64,000 bases of DNA from an uncultured Pelagibacteraceae bacterium (GTDB lineage: Bacteria > Pseudomonadota > Alphaproteobacteria > Pelagibacterales > Pelagibacteraceae), in NCBI GenBank assembly GCA_902583645.1, contig CACHWQ010000003.1, positions 1 through 64,000 on the forward strand, in the 5' to 3' direction. Position 1 is the first letter of the stretch; each line of letters opens with the position of its first letter. This document shows, piece by piece, positions 45,438 to 54,594 of this stretch. The notes beneath the pieces are model-generated. The model saw only the letters and a list, made by a program, of their open reading frames with translations. It was not told the DNA's origin and ran no database searches. Both the position numbers and the translations under genes were made by a program.

Positions 45438-46790
45438 TTATAAATTTTCTTTTTCGATTACCTTTTCTTCCTTTTTTTTTATTACAACTCCCTTTCTTTT
45501 TAACATTTTTTGGACTTTTTCTGAATAAGGCTCATCAATATGTTCTGTAATTGGGTTTAATTCCATACCCAATGGCGTAATAGTTTGTGGCATTGGCGTA
45601 AATTGAGAGTCTGGATTGCCAACAACAGTTCTTATTTTCATTCTATATATTCCAAAAACCCCTATAGATGTATGAAAAAGAATTAAATATATAAAAAATC
45701 CATTTGGACCCACAAAATCCATGAAGAAAGAACATAAAAATGGGCCCATCATTGCACCCATGCCAAATACAAATTGCAAACCAGCTCCAGCAGCAACAAA
45801 TTTTTCCTTTGGAATAAAATCGTTTGTATGCGCAAATATCAAAGCAAACATTGGAAGACTGCAAAATGAAAATAACATTACAAAAAAGTAAAACCAATTT
45901 TTTGGTGTTGCTAATCCTTCAGGCATATATATTTGAGATGACGCAAATATTGCACAAAAAGCAAAGAAAGACGATGCAAACGTACAATAAATTATGACCA
46001 ATCTTCTATCTAATGCATCAGATAATTTACCTATAGGCCATTGTGAGATTGCACCAGATATTGCAACTAAAAAGGTTACAACTGATATTTCAAAAATACT
46101 AAAATTCATTGATGCAGCATAAACAGCTAGCATAGAAAATAGCGCTGAATGTGTTGATCCACATAGTAATGAGCTAACCATACCAAAAGGTGAGGTGTCA
46201 TAGAGTTCCTTAAGCTTCATACCTAAAATTTTTTTGAAAGTTGGAGGTTTTCTTTTTGTGAGCAATATAGGTATTAGAGAAAGTGACATTATCAAAGATA
46301 CCAATATAAATGGTTGAAAGTTTTCAGGTCTGCTGAAATTAATAAAAAACATTCCTAGTGCCATCGATCCATATAAAACAATCATATAAATAGAAAGAAC
46401 ACTCCCTCTATTTTTATTACTAGATCTATCGTTTAACCAACTTTCAGCCACTGTATACAAAGAGACCATGCTAAAACCAGTTACTATTCTTAAAATAAAC
46501 CAAGTAAAAGGGTTTATAATTATTGAATGAAGAAGGATTACAATTGAGGCAACAGATGCAAATGCTGCAAATACTCTTATATGACCTACTCTAGAAACTA
46601 AATTAGATATATTTTTTGCACCAATAAAATAACCAATAAAATATCCTGAAAGCATAAATCCAGTTGATATTAAGCTAAAATCTTCTTTTACTGCCCTTAT
46701 ACCTAATAATGAACCTTGATAACCATGGGCTAGCATGATCAACCCCATACCAAGAAATAGTGCCCAAGAATTATTTATAATTTTGTTCAT
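45438..46790 (-). CDS. MFS transporter (YcaD-like group)
   Basis: This inner-membrane protein of 450 residues has twelve hydrophobic segments and a cytoplasmic C-terminal tail of about 55 residues rich in charged residues. The loop 2-3 motif is degenerate (NISNLVSRVGHIRVF, about 60-74); a second GKLSDALDRRLVII motif occurs at about 253-266, the equivalent position in the second half. TVAESWLNDRSSNKNRGSVLSIYM (about 113-136) resembles the YcaD/UMF2 subgroup. The substrate is not recognisable. It stands alone between the coiled-coil and the DMT permease genes on the same strand. Confidence 0.85.
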   Translation of the reverse strand: MNKIINNSWALFLGMGLIMLAHGYQGSLLGIRAVKEDFSLISTGFMLSGYFIGYFIGAKNISNLVSRVGHIRVFAAFASVASIVILLHSIIINPFTWFILRIVTGFSMVSLYTVAESWLNDRSSNKNRGSVLSIYMIVLYGSMALGMFFINFSRPENFQPFILVSLIMSLSLIPILLTKRKPPTFKKILGMKLKELYDTSPFGMVSSLLCGSTHSALFSMLAVYAASMNFSIFEISVVTFLVAISGAISQWPIGKLSDALDRRLVIIYCTFASSFFAFCAIFASSQIYMPEGLATPKNWFYFFVMLFSFCSLPMFALIFAHTNDFIPKEKFVAAGAGLQFVFGMGAMMGPFLCSFFMDFVGPNGFFIYLILFHTSIGVFGIYRMKIRTVVGNPDSQFTPMPQTITPLGMELNPITEHIDEPYSEKVQKMLKRKGVVIKKKEEKVIEKENL

Positions 46791-46840
46791 TAAAGCGTGA
46801 GTATTCTTTTTAATTTAAAAAGCAAGTAGTTAATTTTAGT

Positions 46841-47701
46841 TTATGTTTTTTTTATGGCTAGAAATGAGTGTATTGCGATCGTGATAATTATTATTATACC
46901 ACCAATTATAGTTTCTGTACTCGGTCTTTCATTTATAATCATCCAAACCCATATTGGACCAATTATTACCTCTAATAAAAAAAATAAATTTACTTCAGCA
47001 GCCGTAATATATCTTGGAGCTATTGTTACTAGAACAAATGGTATAGCAACACATAAAACACACATTAATGGAACTATAATAATATCAGTATTAACTAAGT
47101 TGAAATTTTTTACAAAAATAAAAGCAAAGGCTGCCGTACCAAGTTTACCAATTACAGCTGCAGGTACTAGGTCTCTGTCTTTAGCAAATCTTGCAAGATT
47201 TGCATTTATTGCTAATCCAAGTGCTGTAATAAAACCGAATACATCACCTAAAATATTTCCTAATTTGACTGAGTCATAAAAGATAAATGTTACAGACAAA
47301 AAAGTTATTATAATAGCAAACCATGTCTCTTTATTTGGAGATTCTTTTAAAAAGAAAGCTCCAAGAAAAGCTGATAACATAGGTGCCATAGCTACCATTA
47401 TTAGAGTATTAGCTACGCTAGTATTTTGAATAGAAATAATAAAAGTAACGTTGCATACGGAAAAACTTATTGCATAAAATATTCCTGTATATCCAATATT
47501 TACTAAGGCTTTAAAAAAATTTGTTTTATAAAATAAAATTAAACCAAAGAGGACCATAATAAATGGAATAAAGCCTCTGTAAAACAATAATCCCCACGTT
47601 TCTATATTACTTAATCTTATTAAGAGAGAGTCAGGTGTAATAAATAAAACGCCAATAAAAGCCAATAATGAACCCTTTTTTTGATCAGATAGATGTTGCA
47701 T
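46841..47701 (-). CDS. DMT superfamily (EamA) permease downstream of the DUF255 gene
   Basis: This inner-membrane protein of 286 residues has two EamA repeats. GSLLAFIGVLFITPDSLLIRLSN (about 10-32) is the first helix region. Repeat one ends with FLGAFFLKESPNKETW (about 112-127) and repeat two with LFFLLEVIIGPIWVWMIINERP (about 239-260), which has the E...P...W motif shared with the other two DMT genes in the window. Its start overlaps the DUF255 thioredoxin-fold gene by 17 bases. The substrate is unknown. A 141-codon antisense frame over it is a shadow. Confidence 0.87.
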   Translation of the reverse strand: MQHLSDQKKGSLLAFIGVLFITPDSLLIRLSNIETWGLLFYRGFIPFIMVLFGLILFYKTNFFKALVNIGYTGIFYAISFSVCNVTFIISIQNTSVANTLIMVAMAPMLSAFLGAFFLKESPNKETWFAIIITFLSVTFIFYDSVKLGNILGDVFGFITALGLAINANLARFAKDRDLVPAAVIGKLGTAAFAFIFVKNFNLVNTDIIIVPLMCVLCVAIPFVLVTIAPRYITAAEVNLFFLLEVIIGPIWVWMIINERPSTETIIGGIIIIITIAIHSFLAIKKT

Positions 47702-49634
47702 TTATGTACTTTTCCACTTGTTCTGATGATTTAAGTTTTTCTGAACAAGTTTGATTTTTACAAATTAAAATAAAACTTTCATTACTTTCTTTGTGAATGA
47801 AGGTTGCCTTCTCGAAATATTTTTTAAGTAATTTATTTTTTATTAATTCAAAATTCTTGTCTTTTCCAAAAAAAGTAAATGTTATGTTATCATTACAAAT
47901 ATCTAAAATTTTAATATAACTAAACATTTGTGAGTAAGCATTGTTAATTGAAGAGTGATATGATTTTTTAAGAATATCAATTTTATCTTTCCATGATGTT
48001 TCCTCTGTAATATTAAATAGTTTATTACAAATTAATAAAAATATACTATTTCCGTTTTGAATGTTGTTATCTACAAGATCAATTGGCTCAACAAATAAAT
48101 CATTTGATTTTTTTATATTTTTTTGTAAGACCTGATTTTCCTCGTTATAAAAAAGCTCCCAAGCTTTTTCTAATAACACACAACATTGATCTAATGATTT
48201 TTTATCATTTGTAATTTCGTAAACACTTACTAATAGTTGGCAGAAATAAACATAATCCTCTAAGAATACGTCTATTTCTTCTCTTTTTTTGTCATAACAG
48301 TGAAACAAGTTATCTTTCAAAAGATTTTTAAGTTTACTGAAGTAACTCATACCTTTTTTAAAAATCTCTTTATCTTCCAAGATGATTGAGGATTGTAAAA
48401 TAGTGTATATCCAATAACTGTTCAAATCTGTTTGAGTTTTGTTATCAAAAAGCGGTTTTACTCTTTTAGATCTCTCTTCTAAAAGTTTATTCTTGATCTT
48501 ATTAATAGCATCTAATTCATTGTCATTGAGTTTGTTTACTGATCTTTCAACCAGAATATTATACCCCTCGAAATTGCCAGTTTCAGATATTTCATATTTC
48601 TTATTAAATAACTCAAATTTTTCTTTTAAAATATTTTTCAAGTCTTGGTACTTCCATGTATAATATTTGCCTTCAACACCCTCACTGTCAGCATCGTATG
48701 CTGACCCTAATAAATTGTCTTTGTTATTGAATTCTTGATGGATGAAATTAATACTTTGGACTAATTTAGATTTAAAATATTTATTTTTAGTATTTTCAAC
48801 ATAAAAATTCAAAAGCCTTATAAATAAAATATTATCATAAAGCATCTTTTCAAAGTGGGGAATTACCCATTTATCATCAACAGTATATCTCGATATACCA
48901 CCTCCCAATTGATCGTAAATTCCTTTAGAACATATATTTTTTAGAAGTTTCTGAGTTACTTCTTTAAATTTTTCATTTTTATTTTTTAAATAAAAATAAA
49001 ATATTGTATCGAAGACGTAAAACTGAGGAAATTTAGGCGCACCTTGAAATCCACCATTATCATTATCCATATATTGTAAAATTTTTTCTGCATAGGGTTC
49101 TAGATCTTGATTAAGAACAGCATTTTTAGAATTAATTTCATTAAAAACCATCCTCATTTGTTCGACTTGAGAAATAATTTTTTCTCTATTTTCCTCGTAA
49201 ACTTTCGAAACATTTTCTAAAACTTTGGTAAAACTTGGTCTACCGTGCATATCTTTTGGAGGGAAATAAGTGCCTCCAGTGAAAGGTACCGCGTTCTCAT
49301 CTAAAAACATAGATAAAGGCCAACCGCCTTGAGTGCCCGTAAGTATACCTAAACTTCTTTGAAATATATAATCTAAGTCAGGTCTTTCTTCTCTATCAAC
49401 TTTAATATTTATAAATTTATCATTTAGTATTTTGGCTGTGACTTCATTCTCAAAACTTTCATGTGCCATTACATGGCACCAGTGGCAACTTGCATACCCA
49501 ACACTTAGAAATATTGGTTTCTTTTTATCTTTGGCTAACTTAAGTGTTTCCTTATTCCACGGCTTCCAATTGACTGGATTATTTTCGTGTTGCTTTAGGT
49601 AAGGACTTTTTTCGTTTTTAAGTTGATTAACCAA
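47685..49634 (-). CDS. DUF255 thioredoxin-fold protein (YyaL/SPATA20 family)
   Basis: This protein of 649 residues starts with an N-terminal thioredoxin-like domain. NEKSPYLKQHENNPVNWKPW (residues 7-26) and the redox motif C50-H-W-C53 in SVGYASCHWCHVMAHESFE are characteristic, followed by KVDREERPDLD (about 77-87) and GTQGGWPLSMFLDENAVPFTGGTYFP (about 98-123). A six-hairpin-like alpha/alpha barrel follows with GGGISRYTVDDKWVIPHFEKMLYDN (about 242-266) and AYDADSEGVEGKYYTW. The family is widespread and of uncertain activity, thought to be a thioredoxin-linked epimerase- or glycosidase-like protein. It is the first gene of a unit with the DMT permease. Confidence 0.9.
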   Translation of the reverse strand: MVNQLKNEKSPYLKQHENNPVNWKPWNKETLKLAKDKKKPIFLSVGYASCHWCHVMAHESFENEVTAKILNDKFINIKVDREERPDLDYIFQRSLGILTGTQGGWPLSMFLDENAVPFTGGTYFPPKDMHGRPSFTKVLENVSKVYEENREKIISQVEQMRMVFNEINSKNAVLNQDLEPYAEKILQYMDNDNGGFQGAPKFPQFYVFDTIFYFYLKNKNEKFKEVTQKLLKNICSKGIYDQLGGGISRYTVDDKWVIPHFEKMLYDNILFIRLLNFYVENTKNKYFKSKLVQSINFIHQEFNNKDNLLGSAYDADSEGVEGKYYTWKYQDLKNILKEKFELFNKKYEISETGNFEGYNILVERSVNKLNDNELDAINKIKNKLLEERSKRVKPLFDNKTQTDLNSYWIYTILQSSIILEDKEIFKKGMSYFSKLKNLLKDNLFHCYDKKREEIDVFLEDYVYFCQLLVSVYEITNDKKSLDQCCVLLEKAWELFYNEENQVLQKNIKKSNDLFVEPIDLVDNNIQNGNSIFLLICNKLFNITEETSWKDKIDILKKSYHSSINNAYSQMFSYIKILDICNDNITFTFFGKDKNFELIKNKLLKKYFEKATFIHKESNESFILICKNQTCSEKLKSSEQVEKYINATSI

Positions 49635-49643
49635 TGCTTAATC

Positions 49644-50201
49644 CTAAGAATGACTATAAGGCTTTCTAGAAAAAATTCTTTTTACCATTGGTTCAAATTC
49701 ACTTAGTGGTAAAGATTTATAATTTGGATCAAATGATGCTTGGTCATATCTCTCACAAAAATCAATACAAGCTTGATAATATTTATGATCTTTATATTTA
49801 TCTCTTTTATTTTTATCTCCTCCAAAGTGATGAGCGTAATAGTAAGTTTGAAATTCACCATGCTTTTCGATAATCCAATGAGTTTTTTCAGACACATAAG
49901 GTTTAAGCACTGAAGCGGCATATTCCGAATGGTTCATAGGAGCAAACTCATCTCCTATATCATGAAGCAAAGTGGCAACAATCATCTCTTCGCTTTCACC
50001 TGCTTTTAGAGCTCTTGTAGCACTTTGCAATGAGTGTTCTAGCCTTGAGATTTTATAACCATCTAAAGTACCAGTTAATCTCGACATAAATTTTAAAATT
50101 CTTTCAGCAGTTTTGCTAGCGTAATCTTTTTCATGTTTATCTAATAAAAGATAATCATCTTTCGTTCCTTTTTTCATCTCAGTGAAACTAACTTTTTTCA
50201 T
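49644..50201 (-). CDS. HD-domain protein of the PhnZ/MIOX-like type (putative diiron enzyme)
   Basis: This protein of 185 residues has an HD fold. H56 lies in RLEHSLQSATRA, the H80-D81 pair in ATLLHDIGDEFAP, further His at 91, 108 and 114 (EKHGEFQTYYY), and D153 in CERYDQASFD. The H-x23-HD spacing and the following EFxP/H pattern recall mixed-valence diiron oxygenases (myo-inositol oxygenase, PhnZ, TmpB) rather than nucleotide phosphohydrolases. PhnZ-type enzymes cleave C-P bonds of organophosphonates. I cannot prove the activity from sequence. The ATG shares one base with the purF stop, so it is cotranscribed with purF. Confidence 0.72.
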   Translation of the reverse strand: MKKVSFTEMKKGTKDDYLLLDKHEKDYASKTAERILKFMSRLTGTLDGYKISRLEHSLQSATRALKAGESEEMIVATLLHDIGDEFAPMNHSEYAASVLKPYVSEKTHWIIEKHGEFQTYYYAHHFGGDKNKRDKYKDHKYYQACIDFCERYDQASFDPNYKSLPLSEFEPMVKRIFSRKPYSHS

Positions 50202-51670
50202 TAATTATTAGATCCTGTACTCAGTAAAGATAATTGAGTAACTTTATCTTCACCCAATTCGTCAATTATTTTTATAGGATAATCACCTGTAAAATAATGA
50301 TCAGTTAATTGGGGGTAGTTATTATTTCTTTCGTTAAATCCCATCGCTTTATACAGTCCGTTTATACTTAAGAATTTTAATGATTTTGCAGAAATTATGT
50401 CTCTTATTTCATCAACTGTTTTATTTGCTGCCAGCAGCTCTTTTTTGGTTGGCATATCAACTCCATAAAAATCTGGGAACTTTATTTCTGGACTTGCTAT
50501 TCTTAGATGAACTTCTTTTGCTCCTGCATCATATAACATTTTTACAATTTTTGATGATGTTGTACCCCTTACAAGAGAGTCATCTACTAGTATGATTTTT
50601 TTATTTTTAATTACAGATTGATTTGCATTAAGTTTAAGTTTAACTCCAAGACTTCGAATCTTTTGGGATGGTTCTATAAAAGTTCTTCCAACATAGTGAT
50701 TTCTAATTAGACCTAAATCAAAACTTATTTTTTTTTGTTGTGCATAACCAAGTGCTGCTGCATTTCCAGAATCTGGAACAGGTACAACTAAATCTGCTTC
50801 AATTTTTTCCTCTTTTGATAATTCTGCTCCAAAATTTTTTCTATATTCATAAGCGGTCTTTCCATTTAAAATACTATCTGGTCTAGAAAAATATATATAT
50901 TCGAAAACACAAGGTCTTATTTTTTTTTCAGGAAAAGGATTAATACTTTCCAACTTACCGTTTTCTATACACACAATCTCACCATTTTTTACATCTCTTA
51001 AGTATTTTGCTCCTATAATATCTAAAGCACACGTTTCAGAAGCCAATACATAGGAATTTTTTAATTTACCAATTACCAAGGGTCTTATGCCAAAAGGATC
51101 TCTTGCTCCTATTAAAATATTTTGTGTTAATACAACCAATGCATAACCTCCTTGTATTTGAAACAAGGCATCAATTACTCTATCAACTGTCTTTGATCTT
51201 TTTGATCTGGCGATAAGTTTAACAATAGTCTCAGTGTCAGAAGTAGTATAAAAGATTGAACCTTCTTCCACCATTTTTGTTCTTAATTTAATTGCATTTG
51301 TAAGATTGCCATTGTGTGAGACGCCTATGCCACCTGCGTTGGTGTCCGCAAAAAAAGGTTGTATATTTCTTAATGTTGTTCCTCCTGTAGTAGAATATCT
51401 ATTATGACCAATTGCGAACTTTCCTGGCAATGTTCTTATAACTTTTTCCTTACTGAAGTTATCCCCAACCAAACCAAATCTTTTTTCTGAATGGTATTTA
51501 TTTCCATCAAAGGACACTATTCCACATCCTTCTTGACCTCTGTGTTGTAGTGCATGCAATCCTAAAGCAGTAAGTGTTGATGCGTCTGAATTATCACTAA
51601 TTCCAAAAACAGCACATTCTTCTTTTAATTTGGGATTATATATCCGAAACTTTCTCTTTTGCATCTTCAT
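50201..51670 (-). CDS. purF: amidophosphoribosyltransferase
   Basis: This enzyme makes 5-phosphoribosylamine from PRPP and glutamine, the first step of purine synthesis. From the ATG at 51670 there are 489 residues, with a short leader whose removal would expose the nucleophile C19 in KEECAVFGI. ALQHRGQEGCGIVSF (about 37-51) and the glutamine-domain SHNGNLTN follow. The PRPP motif is IILVDDSLVRGTTSSK (about 360-375). An upstream start at 51724 exists, but it lies deeper in cvpA. The overlap with cvpA (35 bases) reproduces the common cvpA-purF pairing. It is coupled to the HD gene. Confidence 0.95.
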   Translation of the reverse strand: MKMQKRKFRIYNPKLKEECAVFGISDNSDASTLTALGLHALQHRGQEGCGIVSFDGNKYHSEKRFGLVGDNFSKEKVIRTLPGKFAIGHNRYSTTGGTTLRNIQPFFADTNAGGIGVSHNGNLTNAIKLRTKMVEEGSIFYTTSDTETIVKLIARSKRSKTVDRVIDALFQIQGGYALVVLTQNILIGARDPFGIRPLVIGKLKNSYVLASETCALDIIGAKYLRDVKNGEIVCIENGKLESINPFPEKKIRPCVFEYIYFSRPDSILNGKTAYEYRKNFGAELSKEEKIEADLVVPVPDSGNAAALGYAQQKKISFDLGLIRNHYVGRTFIEPSQKIRSLGVKLKLNANQSVIKNKKIILVDDSLVRGTTSSKIVKMLYDAGAKEVHLRIASPEIKFPDFYGVDMPTKKELLAANKTVDEIRDIISAKSLKFLSINGLYKAMGFNERNNNYPQLTDHYFTGDYPIKIIDELGEDKVTQLSLLSTGSNN

Positions 51671-52178
51671 ATTCTTTTTTGCTTGGAAATTCTTTAATAA
51701 GATAATTACTACCTTTTTCAACATAAGAAAAGGTAAATGATTTCCTTTTATCTATGGGCCATTTGTCATAATTATACACGATATGAACCGCAGCAAATAT
51801 ACAAACTGACACAACATACGCTTTCACGAATCCGAATAGAAAACCAAAAAAAACATCTATTTTTCCCATACCTGTATACTTAACAGTTCTTTTAATACCT
51901 TTGTTAACTAAAAGAATTGTAAACATAATTATAACAAATATTGATACACCCAAAAGAATGTCTAATACATACTCATTATCAATAATATCTTTTACAAAAG
52001 GTTTTATCTTTGGAAATGCTATTAATGTTAAAATATAGGCCAAAAGCCATCTTAAGGCTGATAGTAAACTTAATACAAAACCTTTAATAGAACATCGAAT
52101 TAAATAAAGAATTGTGATGGTGATATAAATTAAATCAAAAAATGATATTTGATTGAAAATATTTTTAATAACATCCAT
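51636..52178 (-). CDS. cvpA: CvpA family membrane protein
   Basis: This inner-membrane protein of 180 residues has four helices: FFDLIYITITILYLIR (about 13-28), a second around 40-55, VLDILLGVSIFVIIMFTILLV (about 69-89), and a fourth around 108-130. GMGKIDVFFGFLFGFVKAY (about 98-116) is the conserved CvpA stretch between helices 3 and 4. The family is needed for colicin V production and peptidoglycan/biofilm traits in other species; its molecular role is unsettled. It stands directly upstream of purF, as in many proteobacteria, overlapping it. Confidence 0.92.
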   Translation of the reverse strand: MDVIKNIFNQISFFDLIYITITILYLIRCSIKGFVLSLLSALRWLLAYILTLIAFPKIKPFVKDIIDNEYVLDILLGVSIFVIIMFTILLVNKGIKRTVKYTGMGKIDVFFGFLFGFVKAYVVSVCIFAAVHIVYNYDKWPIDKRKSFTFSYVEKGSNYLIKEFPSKKEYEDAKEKVSDI

Positions 52179-52186
52179 TAAATAAA

Positions 52187-54571
52187 TTATTTATTTTCAA
52201 ATGGTTTTGTAACTAAAATAAGCGATGGTAATAGCGTAAGAACTGAAATCATGGCTAAAAGCATTGCTATTCCAGTAAATATACCAAAATAGATTGTTGG
52301 AATAAAATTTGAAAATACTAATATTGAAAAACCAAAAACAATAGTTATTGAAGTATTCAAAATTGCTACACCCACTGTAGAATGACACAACTTTATTGTT
52401 TTTTTATAATCTTTTAATTCACTATATTCTTCTTTAAACCTGTATATATAGTGAATACTATTATCTACAGCTATACCAATAGTTATGGCTGCAATTGTAA
52501 TAGTCATCATATCTAGTGGTATCCCCATAATTCCAATAATACCTAAAATAAAAAAAGCAGCTATAAAGTTTGGAACAACACCTAGAATAGAAATTTTTAA
52601 ATTTCTAAATAAAATTAGAAACATTGCAAAAATTCCAATCATGACAAAACCTAGTGTTAAAATTTGCGATTTAAATAAACTTTGAAGTAAATTATTAAAA
52701 AGTATTAATACACCAGCTAATTTAAATTCTTCCTCTTTTAAATTTAGCTTATTTTGTAAGTCAAAATTTATCTTTTTTATTAAGTCATTTCGTCTTAAAT
52801 CTGGTAGCGAGTCCTTAACTCTTAAGCTTATTCTTGCTTCATTGTCTTTAATAGAAATGTAGGGATCGATAATCTCTTTTTTAATAGTTTCAGGAATTTT
52901 GGTATATAAAACACCCATTTCGAGTGTTCCCAAAGGTTGATTATTATTTAATTGTGTAGCAACTTCTATAATAGATGCAAATGATAAAACTTTACCTACA
53001 GCAGGAAGGCTATTCAGATAATCATGAATTTTATCGATTTTATCAATTTTATCCTTTGTGAACCAATACTTCTCCGTTTCTTGATCTTCTTCTTCACCCC
53101 AATCTTCAAAATCATCTTCTTCATCATTAATTAATTTTTCTGTTTCACCAAATTTCACTATTACATCTAAAGGAGTTGTGCCACCCAGCTTATCGTCAAT
53201 TAATTTCATTCCTTTGTAAATTTCAGTTTTTTTATTAAAGTAATTAATAAAACTATTTTCAACTTCTAATCTTGATATACCAAAAAGACTTAAAAAGATT
53301 ATTACAATTGTTGTTGAAAAAATTAATGTTTTTTTATTTATTGCCATGTCTCCTAAGATTGAGGTTAACTTTGAGTCTTTAGGATCTTTAATTTCAATAT
53401 TTTTGATAGATACAAAAGATAATAGCGTTGGTAAAAGAGTAAATGTAATTAAAAATGAAGTAACAAGGCCTAGAGTCATCATCCAACCAAAGTCAATAAT
53501 TGGCTTTATTTCACTGAAGACTAAAGAAAGAAAAGCGCAAATGGTAGTTAATACTGTATAAAGTATTGGCCAAAACATTTTATTAGTAGTTTTTTTTAGA
53601 ATTTCAAAATTATTAGAACTAGGAAATTTTTTTCTAAGTTGAAGAAATCTTGTGCTCATATGAATATTCATAGCCATAGTTAAAATTAACATAAGAGCAA
53701 TAAAGTTTGATGAGATTACTGTTACTTTCCAATTCAGCAAACCGAGTAAGCCTGTCATTATAACAACCGAGAAAAAACAACTGCTTATTGGCACAATTAT
53801 CCAAATAAGTTTTCTAAACACGAACCATAATGTTGCAACTATGAACAAGAGTACACCGACACCAAATACCACAATATCATTTTTAATAAATGTCATCATG
53901 TCATCAGCAATCATTGGTATGCCACCTAAAAAAATATTTGCATCTTGTTTATAATTTTTAATTATCTCTCTAATTTCAATAATATTTTGGTGATTTTGTT
54001 TTTTGAGTTTTTCTTTATAATCCTCTATAGCTTTTTTATCTTTTAATTTACTTAATGTTCCATCTTTCTTTATATTAACAATGATCCCAGTTGTTTTTCC
54101 ATCTTCACTAATTACAAAGTTTCTAAAAACAGGACTATTTAAAATTTCTTTAAAACCTCTATCTTTATCAACTTCATCATCTTTTAATGTAACGAAATTA
54201 TTTAACCTATCTTTTAATGGTTTATCTGAGTTATTTAACAAAGGGACATCTAGAACAGTAATTACGCTATGAACCCAATCTAAACTTTGTAACTTAAATT
54301 TTAAACTAAGTAGATTATTTATAGAACTATTATTTGTAAGAGGTTCTTTTGGAGTATAAGTTAAAACCAAAAAATCTTTAGCTCCATATCTTTCAGTTAC
54401 TTCTTTTAAATATTCTAAATCTGGATCTCCTTCAATTAACAATGTGTCTGACGAGGCATCTAATTTGAATTCTTTTGAAAAATATCCAAAACTAATTAGT
54501 GTTATTATAAGTAATAAAAATATAGATTTTGGATTACTTAAAATATTTTTTTCATATAACTTTGATAACAT
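52187..54571 (-). CDS. RND superfamily (MMPL-type) exporter
   Basis: This protein of 794 residues has the RND layout: one N-terminal helix, a large periplasmic loop (about 35-225), a block of five or six helices (about 230-400), a second loop (about 440-630) and a final helix block (about 640-785). The helix-4-like segment NFIALMLILTMAMNIHM (about 288-304) and its repeat MTITIAAITIGIAVDNSIHY (about 693-712) carry the polar residues of proton-coupled RND/MMPL carriers. An acidic insertion (about 472-490) is notable. It is smaller than AcrB and fits hydrophobe/hopanoid-like lipid exporters; no membrane-fusion partner lies beside it. Confidence 0.87.
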   Translation of the reverse strand: MLSKLYEKNILSNPKSIFLLLIITLISFGYFSKEFKLDASSDTLLIEGDPDLEYLKEVTERYGAKDFLVLTYTPKEPLTNNSSINNLLSLKFKLQSLDWVHSVITVLDVPLLNNSDKPLKDRLNNFVTLKDDEVDKDRGFKEILNSPVFRNFVISEDGKTTGIIVNIKKDGTLSKLKDKKAIEDYKEKLKKQNHQNIIEIREIIKNYKQDANIFLGGIPMIADDMMTFIKNDIVVFGVGVLLFIVATLWFVFRKLIWIIVPISSCFFSVVIMTGLLGLLNWKVTVISSNFIALMLILTMAMNIHMSTRFLQLRKKFPSSNNFEILKKTTNKMFWPILYTVLTTICAFLSLVFSEIKPIIDFGWMMTLGLVTSFLITFTLLPTLLSFVSIKNIEIKDPKDSKLTSILGDMAINKKTLIFSTTIVIIFLSLFGISRLEVENSFINYFNKKTEIYKGMKLIDDKLGGTTPLDVIVKFGETEKLINDEEDDFEDWGEEEDQETEKYWFTKDKIDKIDKIHDYLNSLPAVGKVLSFASIIEVATQLNNNQPLGTLEMGVLYTKIPETIKKEIIDPYISIKDNEARISLRVKDSLPDLRRNDLIKKINFDLQNKLNLKEEEFKLAGVLILFNNLLQSLFKSQILTLGFVMIGIFAMFLILFRNLKISILGVVPNFIAAFFILGIIGIMGIPLDMMTITIAAITIGIAVDNSIHYIYRFKEEYSELKDYKKTIKLCHSTVGVAILNTSITIVFGFSILVFSNFIPTIYFGIFTGIAMLLAMISVLTLLPSLILVTKPFENK

Positions 54572-54594
54572 CTATAAGTTATATATATTTTAAT

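Noticed and set aside
46854-47279. 141-codon frame antisense to the DMT permease
   Set aside because: Ile-rich low-complexity product complementary to a well-supported membrane protein gene.
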